A DNA stretch of 64,000 nt, taken from Diphasiastrum complanatum. Taxonomy: Eukaryota > Streptophyta > Lycopodiopsida > Lycopodiales > Lycopodiaceae. Of the stretch, positions 1 through 21,600 are shown piece after piece. Every line of letters begins with the position of its first letter. Position 1 is the first letter of the stretch. The stretch spans positions 42,698,858 to 42,762,857 of the forward strand of contig CM055097.1 in the NCBI GenBank assembly GCA_029204225.1, given 5' to 3'. Position numbers and translations under genes: made by a program. The notes under the pieces were generated by a model. It was not told the origin of the DNA. It made no database searches and worked only from the letters and a program-made list of their open reading frames with translations.

Positions 1-1780
1 TTGCCTATGGTGTAGCCTATCATTTGTTGATCTAGAACATCCATGACCCATGAGTATGTATAGAAAAAGGAAAATGCATAGAAAGTACATAAGTAATGGT
101 TTGAAGTATAAACAAGGAACTAGGTGAACAATAGGCATGCAAAACGAGAAGTTAAGAGAAAATAAGAAAATAATAAAATAAAAAATAAAATAAAATAAAT
201 AAATAGATGTGTCCATCCAGAGACAATATATGCTGAACATAATGCCGATCACCCTGTCTAACCTATTTTGAATTCACTGGTTTTACCGTAACTTTGTTGT
301 CTAATAATAACCCCCAATGAAGGCCTTAATTATTTTTTGAGAGTTGCATATGGGCAACTTATATAAGCAATTAGATTTTGTTGGTGGTGCATCTGCTTAT
401 CTTACAGCCCCAGATGCATTTAATGACTATCTATCAATTCTTGAATAGACTTGTTAGTGTGAAAATCCTCTTCCCGGAAGCGGTGTCTCGTGTCCTGAAA
501 ATTTCAGTTGATTGTCTTAGTGATTGTCAATTTTAATGCCTAAAGACCCCTACAATGCAATGCATTTGTGTTTCAACTTTAAAGCATTTGGGACATTTTC
601 AAGTTCATGAAGAAGAGAATTAAAACTTAGAGTTGGCACCTAGTTCTATTGTTGCAAGAAGTTGACGTATTAAATGAATCCTTGTACCCAGTTGTAGATA
701 CTTGTTTCAAACGTTTCATTTTGTATGTTAGAAATGTGGTTATTTTTATTGGTGTACATCCACCTACATATAAGAGCCATGGCTTGCTTTTGGTAGGGAG
801 TTGCTAGTGAGGAGGAGGATACCTATAGGACTTCTTGTTGTGATTTGATTAATGTTTGCATGAACCTTATTTTGTTGGCACACGAATTTTGTTGGAACCA
901 CAAAACCATATCAATGTATTTAATTAATGAAGTCACAAAGCATAAGACCCAATTGCATTTTCAAGGATACCTATTCGAAAACTTGGGCCCAATATTAACA
1001 GGATGGAGATTTGATAAGCAACCTAAGACTACGGATCCTAATTTTTGATCTTTTGATGATAAAGATATTGAAATCCTTTAAGGGTGAGCTTACAAAGACA
1101 ATATTTCCTTGGAGGAGGGTCTTACAAGGAGTCTATTGTCAATTTATATTGTCAAGAAATCAATATCATTTCGAAGTTTGCTTATTATTTGTGTATTGGT
1201 CATGATATCTTGTGGATTTAGACATGAACTTGGTATTGGAGCACTTTCTAGTGGAAAGAAAAGTCCTATAAACTCAATGAGGAAAAGTAGACTAGTTTGC
1301 TAGCATTGCTTTTGAAATGGTAGTACAGGTGGATGATGGCTTGCAAAATAGTTGTATAATCAAATGATATAGCCTTATTGGTTTCAAATTTGAAACACTT
1401 TGTTTGAAGGTTTATCAAACTTATGTTTTCTATGAGGGAGGTGTGAATGTTTTGTGTTTATCATTTTTGGTTTTAAAAAACAGGGCATTTAAGGTTGTAG
1501 TATCGAAAATAACATTTTGGCTACAAAAGTTAGAAAGTATTCCAATTTTAGTGAAAAAACTACTTGTTTTCTTCAATGCAAAGATGGAAAAGCCATATAT
1601 ACCAAGTTGGATAGTAGTTGTAATTGATCATGCAACAAAACTAGTCTTAAAGAAGTAATTTCAATTCTAAGCTATGCCTTAATCAACATCCACTCAATAG
1701 AATGTAGACTATGCTCTTAAATGATGGATGACCCATAAGCATAAGCAAATTATCTAGGGATGATCTATTTCACCACACAA
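1..1780. other. AT-rich stretch without a recognisable gene
   Basis: Several short open frames occur (for example 845-1048 and 1404-1658, plus strand), but none shows a known domain, good start context or splice structure. I found no helicase or DUF283 exon here, although the Dicer-like gene that begins its visible part at 4823 should have them upstream. The stretch is probably decayed transposon or intron sequence. Confidence 0.5.
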
Positions 1781-1784
1781 CTTT

Positions 1785-2330
1785 AATCCATATTAAAAAT
1801 GATCTCCATTCTAAGAATAGACCTATGCTCTGTGGTTTTATAATAACTATCATAATTGATATAGATAATAGTGTCCATATTTGATACTTCACTATTTCTT
1901 ACATGAATTTTATCATATCAAGATGAAACTAGTACATGAAGAACAAAGTAAAATGTAAATGTTATGATCTCTCCATGCTTCCACCTTTGATATCTTAGAG
2001 TCTTCAAATACTTGCAAAAACAGATTCAAAATGCCTTGTGCATTTGACTCCTCTTCGATGCTCATGACTAGCTCCAAATTGCCACTTTCTGTTTTGTGTC
2101 AATGAAGCACATCAAGATCAACCTCTTGATCTTCCACTTGAACATCAAAACATAGACCAAGACCTTTTTCAGAACCATTAATTGCATTGAAGACAAACAT
2201 CCACTTGCAAACCATCATCTACATAAGAAGATGTACCAAGACATGTGAGCAAAGCAAAGTTTCTACCTTCAACTTGCTTACCCTTCTCATCATATGTAAG
2301 CCTAGATGGCTTTTGCATTTGCCTTGAGGA
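1785..2330 (-). repeat. Dispersed repeat, copy 1 (copia-derived)
   Basis: This block resembles 16440-17470 in the same orientation. Shared landmarks are an ORF remnant with the core 'EKGKQVE...FALLTC' (here in 2178-2444, minus), the segment around 2060-2150, and the segment around 1785-1980. Copy 2 carries about 480 extra bases (about 16680-17150). It lies directly downstream, on the minus strand, of a copia integrase remnant, so it is probably the integrase-RT linker and beyond of a decayed copia element. Confidence 0.6.
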
Positions 2331-3125
2331 TCTTCTTAGAACTTGACTTGGAGAGGCATCTCCACCATCACCGTCCATAGAACCATCCTCCTCACCACCA
2401 AAAGTGTTAGTTTCATCAACATCAACAACATCAAGCTTATCCACATTCTCCTCTTCAAAGACAACATCCTTAGAAATGTGAATTTTCTTTCAATTAGGAA
2501 TGTAAACCTATAAGCTTTCCTTACTTCACTATAGCCAACAAAGATTTCATTCAAGAATTCAAAAGATGAGTTGATATAGCAAGTATTACCAAAGATCCTG
2601 ATATGCTCCAACCTTGGCTTCTTACCAAAAAGAGCCTCAAATGAACTCTTACCATCCAAGTCTTCATTTGAGTACCTATTGCAAACAAAGTTAGCACACA
2701 TCAAAGCTTCACCCCAAAAAGACTTAGGAAGATTTTCATTCACTCTCATGGATTTAGCTCTTTCACAAAGATTGATCTTCCTCTCTTCCACACCATGTAA
2801 AGCCTTTGAGTTTGAAAGCTCTCTCTTGATCCCATGTGCCACACAAACCTCTTCGAACTTTGTTGATAGTTTTTATTTGTCAACTTTAAGCACTTGTTGA
2901 ATTGACTTGATATTCTTGAACTTGAGAAAAACATCAAGTATGAAGTCCTAATTCTTTAGAATATAAATCCAACAATATTTACTAAAGTCATCAATGCAAG
3001 TCACAAACATCTTTGCTCCTCCATTAGCGCTAGTACAATGCACATCCAAATGTCCCAATAAACCATTAAGAACTACTTGCACAAGCTCAACATCCTTAAT
3101 GCTCTCTCCAATACATGCTAATTCA
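2200..3125 (-). pseudogene. Ty1/copia integrase remnant
   Basis: Minus-strand translation gives the copia integrase core in order. 'FVTCIDDFSKYCWIY' lies near 3000-2960 and carries the first catalytic Asp. 'HGIKREL' follows, then a 'VEERK' block at the third catalytic position, then 'LPKSFWGEAL', 'CNRY' and 'HIRIFG' (2842-2500), and finally a 'RRSSRQ' linker. The second catalytic Asp region (usually DNGGE) is not recognisable, and in-frame stops and frameshifts occur, so the gene is dead. No reverse transcriptase follows. The open frame 2336-2842 is its longest surviving piece. Family assignment is firm; lineage within copia is not. Confidence 0.8.
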
Positions 3126-3129
3126 GTTT

Positions 3130-4822
3130 CTCATGACTAGATGCAATGTATCTCAAGTAGCCAATAAAAATGGGTCTAAATTCGACCTTATCAACTTGTC
3201 TAATTGCTAAAAATAGTAAGGACACTATTCTTAGGCCTTATTGGCATAAAATAACCTATCTATAAGTTGAAAATTCACTTTGGCCTCAAAATTGCCAAAT
3301 TAGATCAACTTAGCTAGTTGAGATTTTTCACAATTAATGCCTTGAGCCGAATCGGAGAGGTTAATTAGTTATGCTTTGCAATTTGTATCTTTCCCTTTGA
3401 GGTCGTTGTCAGATCAACGCACATCTCATTGCTTTTTACAATGTCTGAGCATGAAAATCTACATCTAGTGATAACCTTGCAATGCAAGATCCCAAGTTGT
3501 CTTAGGACAGAAAAATATACTTAGAAGAATTCACTCGAAATGATTATTTTTTGGAATGGAAAACTATTTTCCAAATTTTGCATGTCATGATAGTCTCAAT
3601 GCAAGTCATCTTGGCAGACATAGGATATATGACTTGATCAAACAAAATGTGCTGGCCAAAGATGAAAGGCCATGTTGAGGCATGCGTTTGAAGGTTTGAA
3701 CAATGCAAGACCAATAAGCATTTTGGCGGTTGCATTCATTTGAAATTTTAGCTAACAAATAGTAATGTGTGTGGACTAGACTTTATAGGACAAGGAAGGA
3801 TGTTGATACCATTTGGGTAGTTAGTTGACAGGCTAACCAAGATGGTGTAGGTTATTTGAACTAAAGCCTTTCTTAGAGCTTTTGAGCTTGCTCAACTTTT
3901 TGTGGAGAATCTAGTCAATTTGTACGATTCATTGATTGATATTCTTAGTGATTGTAATTTTAAGTTCATTGTCCACCTTTCTACCACAAGAGTGTTTTCT
4001 AATTTTTCCCCACCTTAAATCTTCAAACTTGATATCAACTATAAAGTCCTCAATCCAAGGATCCTATTCTAAGCATGCCAATCACAAGCAACACAAGGGA
4101 ACTTGATGGTGGACAAACCAACCCAACCAAACCTAGATCGAATGGATCTAGCCCCCAAGCTATGGATCAATCACAAAGAGGAATGAGGCATCACACAAGC
4201 AGCATCCTGCCACCGGTCATGCATGGCATCTGCGATGATCACTTCATTTGGTATGCTTGTGTTACTATTCAACAGTGGTTTACAATTCTCATGTTTTTTG
4301 GGTTCAACATGGTTACTTTGTGGCTACATATTTGACATATGGACTTTGCGATATGTGCTAGGAAGAGGCATTCTTTGACATCATATGCACTCTTTAATCA
4401 TTTCGTTTTTAATGGTCGGTGTTTTTGATGGATTATTTAGTGCTGTCATGAATGACTCAGGGCATAGGTGCATGATAAATTTAAGGGATTTTGGATTATT
4501 CCTTTGTGAACTAATAGTACTTGGATATTTTTTCAAGATTCAAATACAAAGTATATTTGAAGGCTATCATCAACATTAAAAATCATCCACAATTGCAAAC
4601 TTATTCAGGTATGCGATGTCTTGCACATATACATATACCACAATAGCCTTTAAACTCCACTTACTAGATACTCTTTGTGGCACTCTGTCGAGATATCATG
4701 CTGCTAATACATATATCAAAAGTTTATTTTTAAGTTGTCTGATGCCATCAGTGGCTGTCATAGCATTCATGGTAGCATAATTTCTATGGTATAGTCTCTC
4801 ACCGTGTTTACATGCAACTCAG
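3130..4822. other. Anonymous stretch upstream of the Dicer-like exons
   Basis: No gene is supported. The short open frames at 4075-4335 and 4385-4579 have no recognisable motif. Bases 3270-3330 resemble 16300-16400, another piece of the dispersed copia-derived repeat. The stretch ends in a 3' splice-site-like 'caactcag' just before 4823, so its last part is presumably intron of the Dicer-like gene. Confidence 0.45.
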
Positions 4823-12293
<7,471 letters not shown>

Positions 12294-14150
12294 CAGATAC
12301 ATATTCTTAATCGATTTTTTCTTGCTGAGAACTCAATTTTTGCTAGATGTTATTTGAACCTGGTCAAACTCCAGCCTGCTGCAATCCCTTGGTTGTCCAA
12401 CTAATAGCTGGTGAAAGCTTCCTCCTTTACTAATCAACCAAGCAGGTGGAAGACGAATCATGCATCCTATGATAGAAACTTGTCAATTGTGTGTACATAA
12501 CAGATGGACAGGCTATCCACTGATACGAAAATGAGTTAATAGTTCCAAGTAGATACTCATAGCATTTATAATTTTGACTCTGGCCTTACTTTCTCCCCAA
12601 AACTGTATTTGAAATGGAAGGTCGATGGTTACTCCTCTAAGAGGCAGGTAGCTAACCACCTAAAAAAAAGAGTATGGTGGGCAATTGATGAAAATGAAAA
12701 GTAGTCTCGTCTGGAGACAGGCTAAGGTTTTTTGGCAATATGAGAATGGATGCTATCATGCTGCTGCTGCAGAAAAAAATTGGGCATTTGTTTTCTTTTC
12801 GCTGAAGTATGTGATTTGAACTAGACCATTGCATTGATTTTTTAGTGATTACTTATGTAAGTTTGCTGCTCCAGTGGGTCTTAATTGCAGCAAGAAAAGG
12901 TAACATGCATTCTAACCTAGTGTTTGATACTCATGAGCCTGCTAAATTATTATAAGAAGGCATGAGTCAAGTTCAATATCAATTGGCCATAGTGAGTTTT
13001 GATCGTCCACTTTGGAATGTAATCCCCTGTACACATCAAGCACAATATCTAGCATGAAAACAGTGGTCCATTGCTAACATATGTTTCTATAGTTTATAGA
13101 TTGCATAACTCAGACATCATTACTGTGTTTTACATTTTATTAATTTCAAGTGCAAATATTTACTCTTGACAACTATAAACAGTGTGTAGTTTTGGCACTT
13201 GTAAGCTGTACACGTTTCTGAATCCTATTATAATTTTAGTTTATTTGGCTATTATGAAATCTGAGACTTGTATGCATTTTTCATAAATGCGAGCAGCCCA
13301 CTCAAGGTTCTAACTTATTGGTAACTTTTACCAATTGCTCGAGCTGGATCAGGGTATCATCAAGATGCTATTTCAGCTTGTCTGAAATTGTTGTTGATGT
13401 TCAATTTGTTTTTGTCGTGAAAAAGAGAAGATATTATGCAGTCTTAGGTTAGTTGGAGCTCCCTTGCAACACAAAGCTTAGAATTGGCAGGAGGCATATA
13501 GACAAAATGCTTGCCCTTCTAACTAGTAAGCTTTTCTTGAGGATCTTATTCATGCTATGTATCCACTAGAAGATTCACATGCTGTTTACACTATAGTAGC
13601 TGACCAGTATATATGCCATGAGCCACATGGTATTCTTGATGCTACATAAACTCTAGTTGTAGTAGAGGATCATCCCTATTCTACCGTTGGTTCAATAGTT
13701 CAAGATCAGGTATGCTTGGATACGTCATTTCATAAGTCTTTCATCGATTATGCTATTCTTCCAAATGCTACAAATGGAGCTTAGATGGTAAAGCATGCAT
13801 ATCCGAAGCAGTCACAGGGGCCACAACCTATAGGTAATGAGATTCTTGTACAAGATCTTCATGTTGTGATTGATATTGTTTGTTCATAGCATTGCAACGA
13901 CGCCTTTTTTTGATTTGAAGCCTAAATAAGTTTAATGCATATGTATCCGTGGCTTCTAAAACTAGTTGAAAAACAAATATTTGACCAAAAACACATGTTA
14001 TTGTAAGGTGGTTACTTGCATATTTGCTTAATCCTAAATAGATGTGTATTGTCCAAAAAATTTGTTATTAGTTGATTGTTTAATGCAATCAAAATTGCAA
14101 AATCAAATTTTACAAAGATAGACTTTTTGTTCAAGATTTAAAGAATCATT
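12294..14150. other. Anonymous stretch downstream of the Dicer-like gene
   Basis: The sequence after the predicted stop at 12291-12293 should hold the 3' UTR and terminator, but no clear polyadenylation motif can be singled out. No open frame with recognisable protein similarity was found up to the copia remnant. Confidence 0.45.
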
Positions 14151-14559
14151 TTTGGATAGTTGTATAGGGTACATGGGTGGATACTAAGCTTTATGTCCTA
14201 GAGATTGCCTTGGAACAATGTGCAAGCGCAAGTAGCAACGATGATTAGAATTTCATGGCACAAGACGTTTGGTCATCTTACTTTGAGAATTGAAAACAAT
14301 TGCGTGAGCAAACTTATCATAGTTGAGATAATATTTGACAAAATGAGTTGCTACACATTAATTGGATGAAGGTAATTAAGGACTTGGTGCTAAGAATACT
14401 CTTGTTATTTCTACTTCAATTGTTGATAGTTTTCATATTGATGATGATATATAAGATCTAGCTATTATTTCCAAAAAGGCCAAAATGGTATTTGAAAGTG
14501 ATTAGTGACAATTATAATACAAGTATGTTAGAATTAAGTGAGCATGGTTTCAAGAGGCA

Positions 14560-15400
14560 ATTTCAGCCAAAAAAAAGCCTAAGTCTTATGTCAATTATGC
14601 ATTGAAGGCTAGTGTCCTTAACATTAATGAGCTTAAATCTTATGAGGAAGTTGTAATGAGTGATCATTGGATGAAAGCCATGCAAGAAGTATATAGATCC
14701 ATTATGAAGAATGAGACGTGGAACCAACATTCAAGGATAGAAAGCCTATAGATACAAAGTGGATCTACAATGTGAAGTATAGGTTAGATGGGCACAAGGT
14801 ATACACATAACAAGAATGGATGTGAATAGTATTTTTTTGAATGGGGTATTGGATGAAGTCTACAATTTACAACAAGGCTTCATTATTTAAAAAAAAAAAG
14901 TTTTTGAGTTGAAAAAAGCTCTTTATGTGTTGTAGCAATCATCTAGAGTTTGGTATGTTTGTATTAATAGTTTAATGTTTTTTTTCTTTATTTAGAATGG
15001 GTGTGATTCTAATCTCTATATTTTGCATAAGGATGATTACATTATTTTTCTCATAGTTTGTGTATGATTTGATTATTATTGGAAGCTATGAAAGATGTTG
15101 GAAAAGATTAAATATGATTTGTCCTTGGAATTCAAGATGATAAATTTGGATGTTATAATTTTGTCTTGGATTTGAGGTATGAGATTATAAGGACAAACGT
15201 TTTCAATTGAAATAGATCTATGATGTTTTGAAAATAATCGTATGTTGGATTCAAATCATGTTTTTACATTGATGGAGCCAAATGTTAATCTAACAAGGTG
15301 TGTTGATGAGAATGAAATTAATGCTTTTTTATTCAGAAAATTGATTGGTTTCTTGCTATTTGACTATAACAAGATTGATGCATTGGCTCATCTTCCTCTC
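14560..15400 (+). pseudogene. Ty1/copia reverse transcriptase remnant
   Basis: Plus-strand translation in shifting frames gives the copia RT blocks in order. 'HWMKAMQEVYRSIMKNETW' lies near 14655-14720 and 'DTKWIYNVKY' near 14755. 'MDVNSIFLNG' is the motif A region. 'ELKKALYVL' and 'SSRVWY' follow, with a degraded DD block near 15060. At 15242-15370 comes 'VDENEINAFLFRKLIGFLLF', the conserved stretch after RT. Many stops and small indels show it is dead. No integrase or LTR could be joined to it with confidence. Confidence 0.78.
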
Positions 15401-16300
15401 CATTCACAATATCCATCAAATCTTGCAAAACAAGGATGGATTTTACGTAGGAGGAATTTTTAGAATTTCAAAAAAAATATCTTCCAAGGACTCAATATAT
15501 CTCCTCGGACAATGTAGAGCCCATTGGAGGATATGACATTAGTAGGACAAACATCATTGAATACGATGATTATGATCTGGTAAGTATTATATTGGTGAAG
15601 TTTTCTTTATTCAAACACTGTGTTGAATTTTGATTTGCATTGTTATCTATCATTCTAAATATATTTTCTTTACTCCTTCACATGATGCTATTGAAATAGA
15701 TGCCTTTGCTATGAGACATGGAGACGTTCGAGGTGTATCAGCTGTGAAGGATTTTAGATCATTCAAGATCCAAATCCATGTCCCTGATCTTTGGTTACAA
15801 AAAAGAGCAAACCAACAATCCTGCCAATGTAAAAAAATGAGATGCATACAATACAAATCAGCATTTACATACAAAATGAGATGCAAACTCTAAAAGATAT
15901 TGATCAAACATGAACCAAAACATAAAATATAGTTGTTGTCCGTACAATTACAGTACCCTACTATATTTCACATGTGTGAAACCGAAAATAATAATAAATG
16001 AGCATTCTACATATAGAATTGCAAGATAACATCATGAGTGCACCAATGAGTAGTAGAACCCAAAGAAAACCATGTATAATGATGAAATGAGAGAGAGAGA
16101 AGAGAGAAGATCCCTTTCTCCATGAGTTACAACAATATATAGCAGGTCCAAACCCTACTTTGCCACTTGGCTTTCCTTCCAATATGAAAAATCGTACTAT
16201 TTTGGGACTAGATTCAATATACCCAAAGTTCAAATTTGAATCTCTCTTAAACTCGACTACCAATTTTTTCACACTTTTAAAAAGTGTTTATTGAATGTAT
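15401..16300. other. Anonymous stretch
   Basis: Short open frames on both strands (for example 15630-15893 plus, 15961-16272 minus) have no recognisable motif. A palindromic 'TTTCACATGTGTGAAA' occurs at about 15965-15980, one of a group of similar motifs in the window. Confidence 0.4.
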
Positions 16301-17470
16301 TTTAAACTAATATAACCTCAAAAAGTTTATCTCTAAGTCTAAAATGAGTTTTGGCCTCAATTGACAATTTACCAAAATATGGTCACTAAACTTGTTGAAA
16401 TCTCTCACACTCCCTCTTCAACTAGTTTTGGCATAGTTTTAACCATATCACTTTGATCCAACTTTAGAATGATCTCCATCTTAGACCTCCTTTCTAATGT
16501 TCTAAAGTAGTTTTCATAATTGATATAGAGAATAATGTCTAAAATGGATGCTTCACTATTTCTTACATCAATTTTACACATCAAGATATAACTGGAACAT
16601 GAAGAATCAAATAGAATGTAAATGAAATGATACTTCCATGCTTCGAACTTTGAACTCTCTGAAAAATTACAGCAACCAAACCATAATTGTGAATGATCAT
16701 CCAATGTTTGCTTGTATCCTCCATATTTGTCCTTTCTTGATATGTCTCCACCATAAAACTCCATGAATGAGCCTCCATCGCCATCTTGCCACAAGAAACC
16801 ATCAAACCTTGGAAATCCATGACTAGGTGAGTACATCAATGATGCAAATCCAGCACCACATGACTCCATAAACCAAGTAGGCTGCACTAGTCCATCTTCA
16901 AAATTTACTTGACACAAGAAAATGACTATGAATTCACCAAAAATTGACAATCTACAAGCATTGGCATCAACCAGCCAAGAATGCTAGTACAACTCCAACA
17001 ATAAGATATTGCAAGACAATGTAGCTAGTTTGTCCATATCTTGACAATTTGCACACATTCACGTGAAATAGCTCAAACATGAGATAAAACAAGTAAAGTA
17101 AAGTTGAACAACATTTCCTTGTTGCTCTTTTGACCTTACTTGAGTTTATAGACTTCTGTAAAAATAGATCCATAACATCTTTGCCAAATGACCTTCTTTT
17201 GATGCTCTTGACTAGCTCCAAATTGCCATCTTTTCTTTTGTGTTGTTGAAGCCCTTTGAGACCAACCTCTTGATCTTCCTCTTGACCATCAAAGTCATTG
17301 AACAGATTTTGTTTTTCACATCCATTACTTGATTTTTCAGCATGAAAAATCATGAGAACCAATATCCACTTGCATAGCATCATCTACACAAGAAGATTCT
17401 CCAAAACATGTGAGTAAAGCAAAGCGAGTCGCTTCCACTTGCTTACCTTTCTCTTGAACATCAAAGATAT
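16300..17470 (-). repeat. Dispersed repeat, copy 2 (copia-derived)
   Basis: Counterpart of 1785-2330. Shared features are the 'EKGKQVE' core (near 17450-17400), 'CVDDAMQVD' after it, the segment 17180-17310, and a conserved block 16460-16650. The open frame 16405-16950 contains 'VRNSEASILDIILYIN', matched by 'VRNSEVSNMDTIIYIN' in copy 1, so the two copies retain similar coding sequence. A further match of 16300-16400 to 3270-3330 extends the relationship. Function unknown. Confidence 0.6.
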
Positions 17471-18670
17471 AAATATCTTTAGACCTGAACCTCTGGAAAT
17501 ACTCTCAAACATATGATCTAGATCCAACAAGATCTCATCAATGCTTGATCTCGAATTTCCACAAGGGTTAGTGAAAACAGTGCCACCAATGTCACCATCA
17601 TAAATCAAAAGATAGATTCCAAACTTTCCATCCAACATGAAGTAGAGTAGGTGAAGATGAATATCAAACTTAATAAATCCAGCCCTCTTGAGTCCATAAC
17701 AAACCTCAATAAGCTCACCAATGAATATGTGATTTTCCAATTGAACACTAAACGTTCGATCATTTGTATCTAAAATTTTGTTCATCAAAGTGAGACTCAC
17801 TCGCTCCAACTTTTGACCTTTGATAATTTTGGATTCATTTAATTTTATTACAATAATGATCTTTCCATTTACTTGATGTTTGTCTAGTTTATAGAATCAA
17901 ATACTGTATTTTAGAACATTTTCAATATCAAGAAAAATATTATTGCAATCGTTGTAATTGAGCTCACCATATTTTGATTTGTATAATTCAGTTATATGAA
18001 GTAGTTGGCCAACTACTTTGAACATTTCGTCATTATAATAATTTTTTGCTAATCTTACCCAATATGGACGAGGAAGATAAGTTGTCTTCACCATCACTTG
18101 AGAAAAGGCTTCTTTAACTATTCTAAAAAAAGTAGTACTTTTTTTTTTTTCTTTTCATCATTGCTTTTTGATAACTTTTATATCTACAACAGATTTTAAA
18201 TTGTCGGATCGCAACTTCTCCATGAATTCTAACATTTTTTGGTTTGATCCCTGAAGAGTAGTGACTATAGCATTCAACTCTGATATAGCATGCTTGAGTG
18301 CATTGTTTTCAACACTGGTGTGTTGCACATAATGAAGCAATGGTTGATTTGCACATTGCAATTGTTGATTAGCAAACTGTAATTGCTAAATAAGGCAAGA
18401 TATGCTATGCATTCCAATATCACGCAACCTTTCACAATATCCAAGTAATCCGCTATTTCCTTTACATACAAGTCTGAGAAGATGAGTTACGGACCTAAAA
18501 TCTGGACACAAATTGGTAGTTGGATCATTAGGATAAATTGATCCATCCACCCACAAATCTATATTCTTATGATTATTCATTCTCAATTCTCTAGCTATTG
18601 CAGCAGCATTCTCTACAACTTTTGAAATTTTTTTCAATAATTGGAGTGCATTCCATAGGAAGTGCAACAT
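17384..18670 (-). other. Group of minus-strand open frames, unrecognised, probably transposon-derived
   Basis: Frames at 18386-18670, 18158-18361, 17897-18097 and 17384-17809 follow each other on the minus strand. The first two join through a single in-frame TAG to give about 165 residues. The second half is coiled-coil-like with Gln/Asn-rich repeats ('QLQFANQQLQCANQPLL'). No domain is recognised. They abut the copia-derived repeat, so an element-encoded protein is possible, but there is no positive evidence for a host gene. Confidence 0.3.
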
Positions 18671-21600
18671 GCAAATGGAACATTGTCATTGTTGAAAGCT
18701 ACAATCCGTAAATGCTTCAAACTACAATAAGTCAAACTGAATGTGAAAGTATAGCACTTTGGGGACCAAAAATGGATCTTAGAAGATCCACAAGAGAGAT
18801 TATGTGCTTGCTTAACAATGCATAAAAAATCTAGACAACAAATCTTGATCTAGATTGGCAATTTGACACATAACAAGTATTGATAATCAATAAACAAGAT
18901 CAAAGACCCAAATCCGAGCCCACACGTGTGAAGAGTAGGCTCCAGTATGGATTTACAACATAGATTGAAGTGCTTGAAGTAATGGTTTCATTTGGTTCAC
19001 AATAGCAATGTACATGTAGAGCTCAAACTCGAGATTGCCAATGTCTCCCAAAAATAATCTAACTCCTCACTATGAAGAGAGGGAATACATAGTAAAACTC
19101 ACTTCTTTTGCTAAGTTAGGTGAAAATCCAGCATGTAATAAGGAAGTAGACTCAACTTTCTTGCCCTAAAATGAAACCCTAGCCTAGATCCTAGGGTCAT
19201 GCTTGGTAGGTGCATGGTTGGTAGAAATCTCATTACAAATCAAGGTCTAGATCTTACAAAGTAGGAATCACTACCAAATGGACACAACCATTCCTCTTGA
19301 CTCGAGCTAACCTACATTAGATGTAGATTGCCATGTGGCACTTTGGCCATACAAGTGTCAACAGAAAATACAGACAAAATGTACAATATTCTACATGGCT
19401 AGATTTGCCAACATAGGCAATTTTTCACACCGAATAGATCTAGCATACCTTACTTTTGTAATGTCTATGTCGCGCTGAAAAATTTTCACGCCTCATATTT
19501 TACTGTAAGCATACAAAGATTTCAAAAGTGCTCATTGTACTCTCGCTTCAGTTTTTGCTACTCTCGCTTCAGTTTTTGCAGTGAGCACACCAAGATTTAC
19601 AGTTTTAAAGCTCTAGCCCCGAATTTTGAAACGAGCATGCAGAGAAGTTATTACATCTCATGCCTAACTAACTAATGTCTGAAGTTAACCATACCAGTTA
19701 AACATCGGGCAAGGCCGAAAACTTGGAAAACGGCGACCAAAAGTTATCGGTTCGCATTCCCTCTCTAAGTAACCTCTCTCTAAAGTGAAATTTCTTAAAG
19801 GGCCCATTTTGAGCCCATATTTCTCCTAATGGGCCTCCAGTATAAATGATCGTAGCTGCAAAGGGTAGACTAGACTTCTTTGATTGTCGTGTCAGCTCAA
19901 AATAGGTTTTTATGGAGGGCTATAAAAGAAGTTGAATGTAATATAAAAATGTTTGATGTCATCTCAAAATTGGTCCTTTTGAAGGGTTATGAAAAAAAAA
20001 GGCTTAAAAAAGGAAAAAAGTTGGAGGGCAAAAAATGACTCCCCTTCACAATTAGTTTTGGACGCTTGATGGTCATGGGAAATTGCTGGCCAAATGCATT
20101 ATTGATCTCATGCTTCTCAACTATTTCCCACAATTGTAGACTTTTCAATGAATACCATATACATAACCCATGCGTGTCCCCACTTGTGCATGTATAATGA
20201 ATGCACTCCGACCATGCAATAGTTATTCATTACACATCAACTGTAACTCTAGTCACATCTACATGTGCATACACTAAATTACTTTTACTCATTTCTTGTA
20301 GTCTATCAACCTCATCTAGGTTCACTTATCTTAATGTTTAGAGCGCAATCAAGCATAATTGATTAGGAACATAACATCGGTCCACTTCACAGTAAACCAT
20401 GAAAAAGCATCTGATTTACAATACATTGTGGTTAGTTGGTGAATGTTAAGTACTCACATTAGATGGTGTTGTGGTTGTTGGAATATAGCCCCATGGAGTG
20501 ACATGATGTATATAGTGTGGTTTTATATTCACAAAGTAATGCAATTGTATTAAGGTAGTCCTTTTTTATTGGTTGCTATTGGTTTTGTAACTTTTGTTGG
20601 GTTGTCGTTGTAATGTTTCTGTGATTTTTTTGGATTAATGAATTATTAGCGAAGAACCTGGGAGTCAGCATAGGGTGAAAAGTGACATTGATCAGACTAT
20701 CTTAGGTGATGATGCGGGTTAGTAAATAGTGAGCGAGTGATTAATGATCATGTCAAATTAGGTGAAGCAAGCTGAGATAGTATACGCAGGAGCGCAGATG
20801 AGATATTAGAATATTGTTAATAACATCAGTAGCTTTCAGTGTCACATCTCCCCTTTTTTATCTTAAAGAGTAGTGTGTTATCATTTATGGTTTGTCAAAG
20901 TAAAACTTTTAAAAGCAGTGTAGGATTTGATTCCATTCTCTTGAGTTTCATTGATTTTTTGAAAAAAATATCAGCGTCATGGTGACACTAGTTACCCACC
21001 GCAGCCCTGGAGTGGATGGAGAATGAGCAAACCGTGTGTAATGTAAGTATCAACTTTTAGCTTTCAGCTTTCAAGTATTAAAGCAGCCATACTGAATCTT
21101 CAATGAATGGCGACGTTTTGTAGAAGAAGGATGTACTCAGCAGCCTTCAGGTATAACTTAAATAAGACCATGGAACAAAAGATGGTTAAATCTATTCAAA
21201 CCGCTTTGAGCATGCGAAGATTAAGCATTGTGACTGCCAATACCGGCTGTGCTTAAAAACTAAATGAGAGAAGTCAGAAAACTAAATGGCTTGCCGACAG
21301 TAAATAGCTGCGGCTATTCATCGTAATTTCAGGTGATATACTATACGTAGCATGGACATCTCTTGTACAGTGTATACAAATGTGAATATCCGTCAGATGT
21401 CTACGACGCATGCAATTCCTGAACGGAAATGGTAACATGAAAGGGCCGGGTCCCGGCCGACCGCAGGCCATCACACTTGATAATTTGATGCTCAGAGTGC
21501 TCTCGAAGCTTCAATAATTTGAGAAATGTAATTGATTGGGACGAGCAACTGTCAATGCCAAGGTGCAAGTTTTGCTGGCCAGATCGTATATATTATACTA

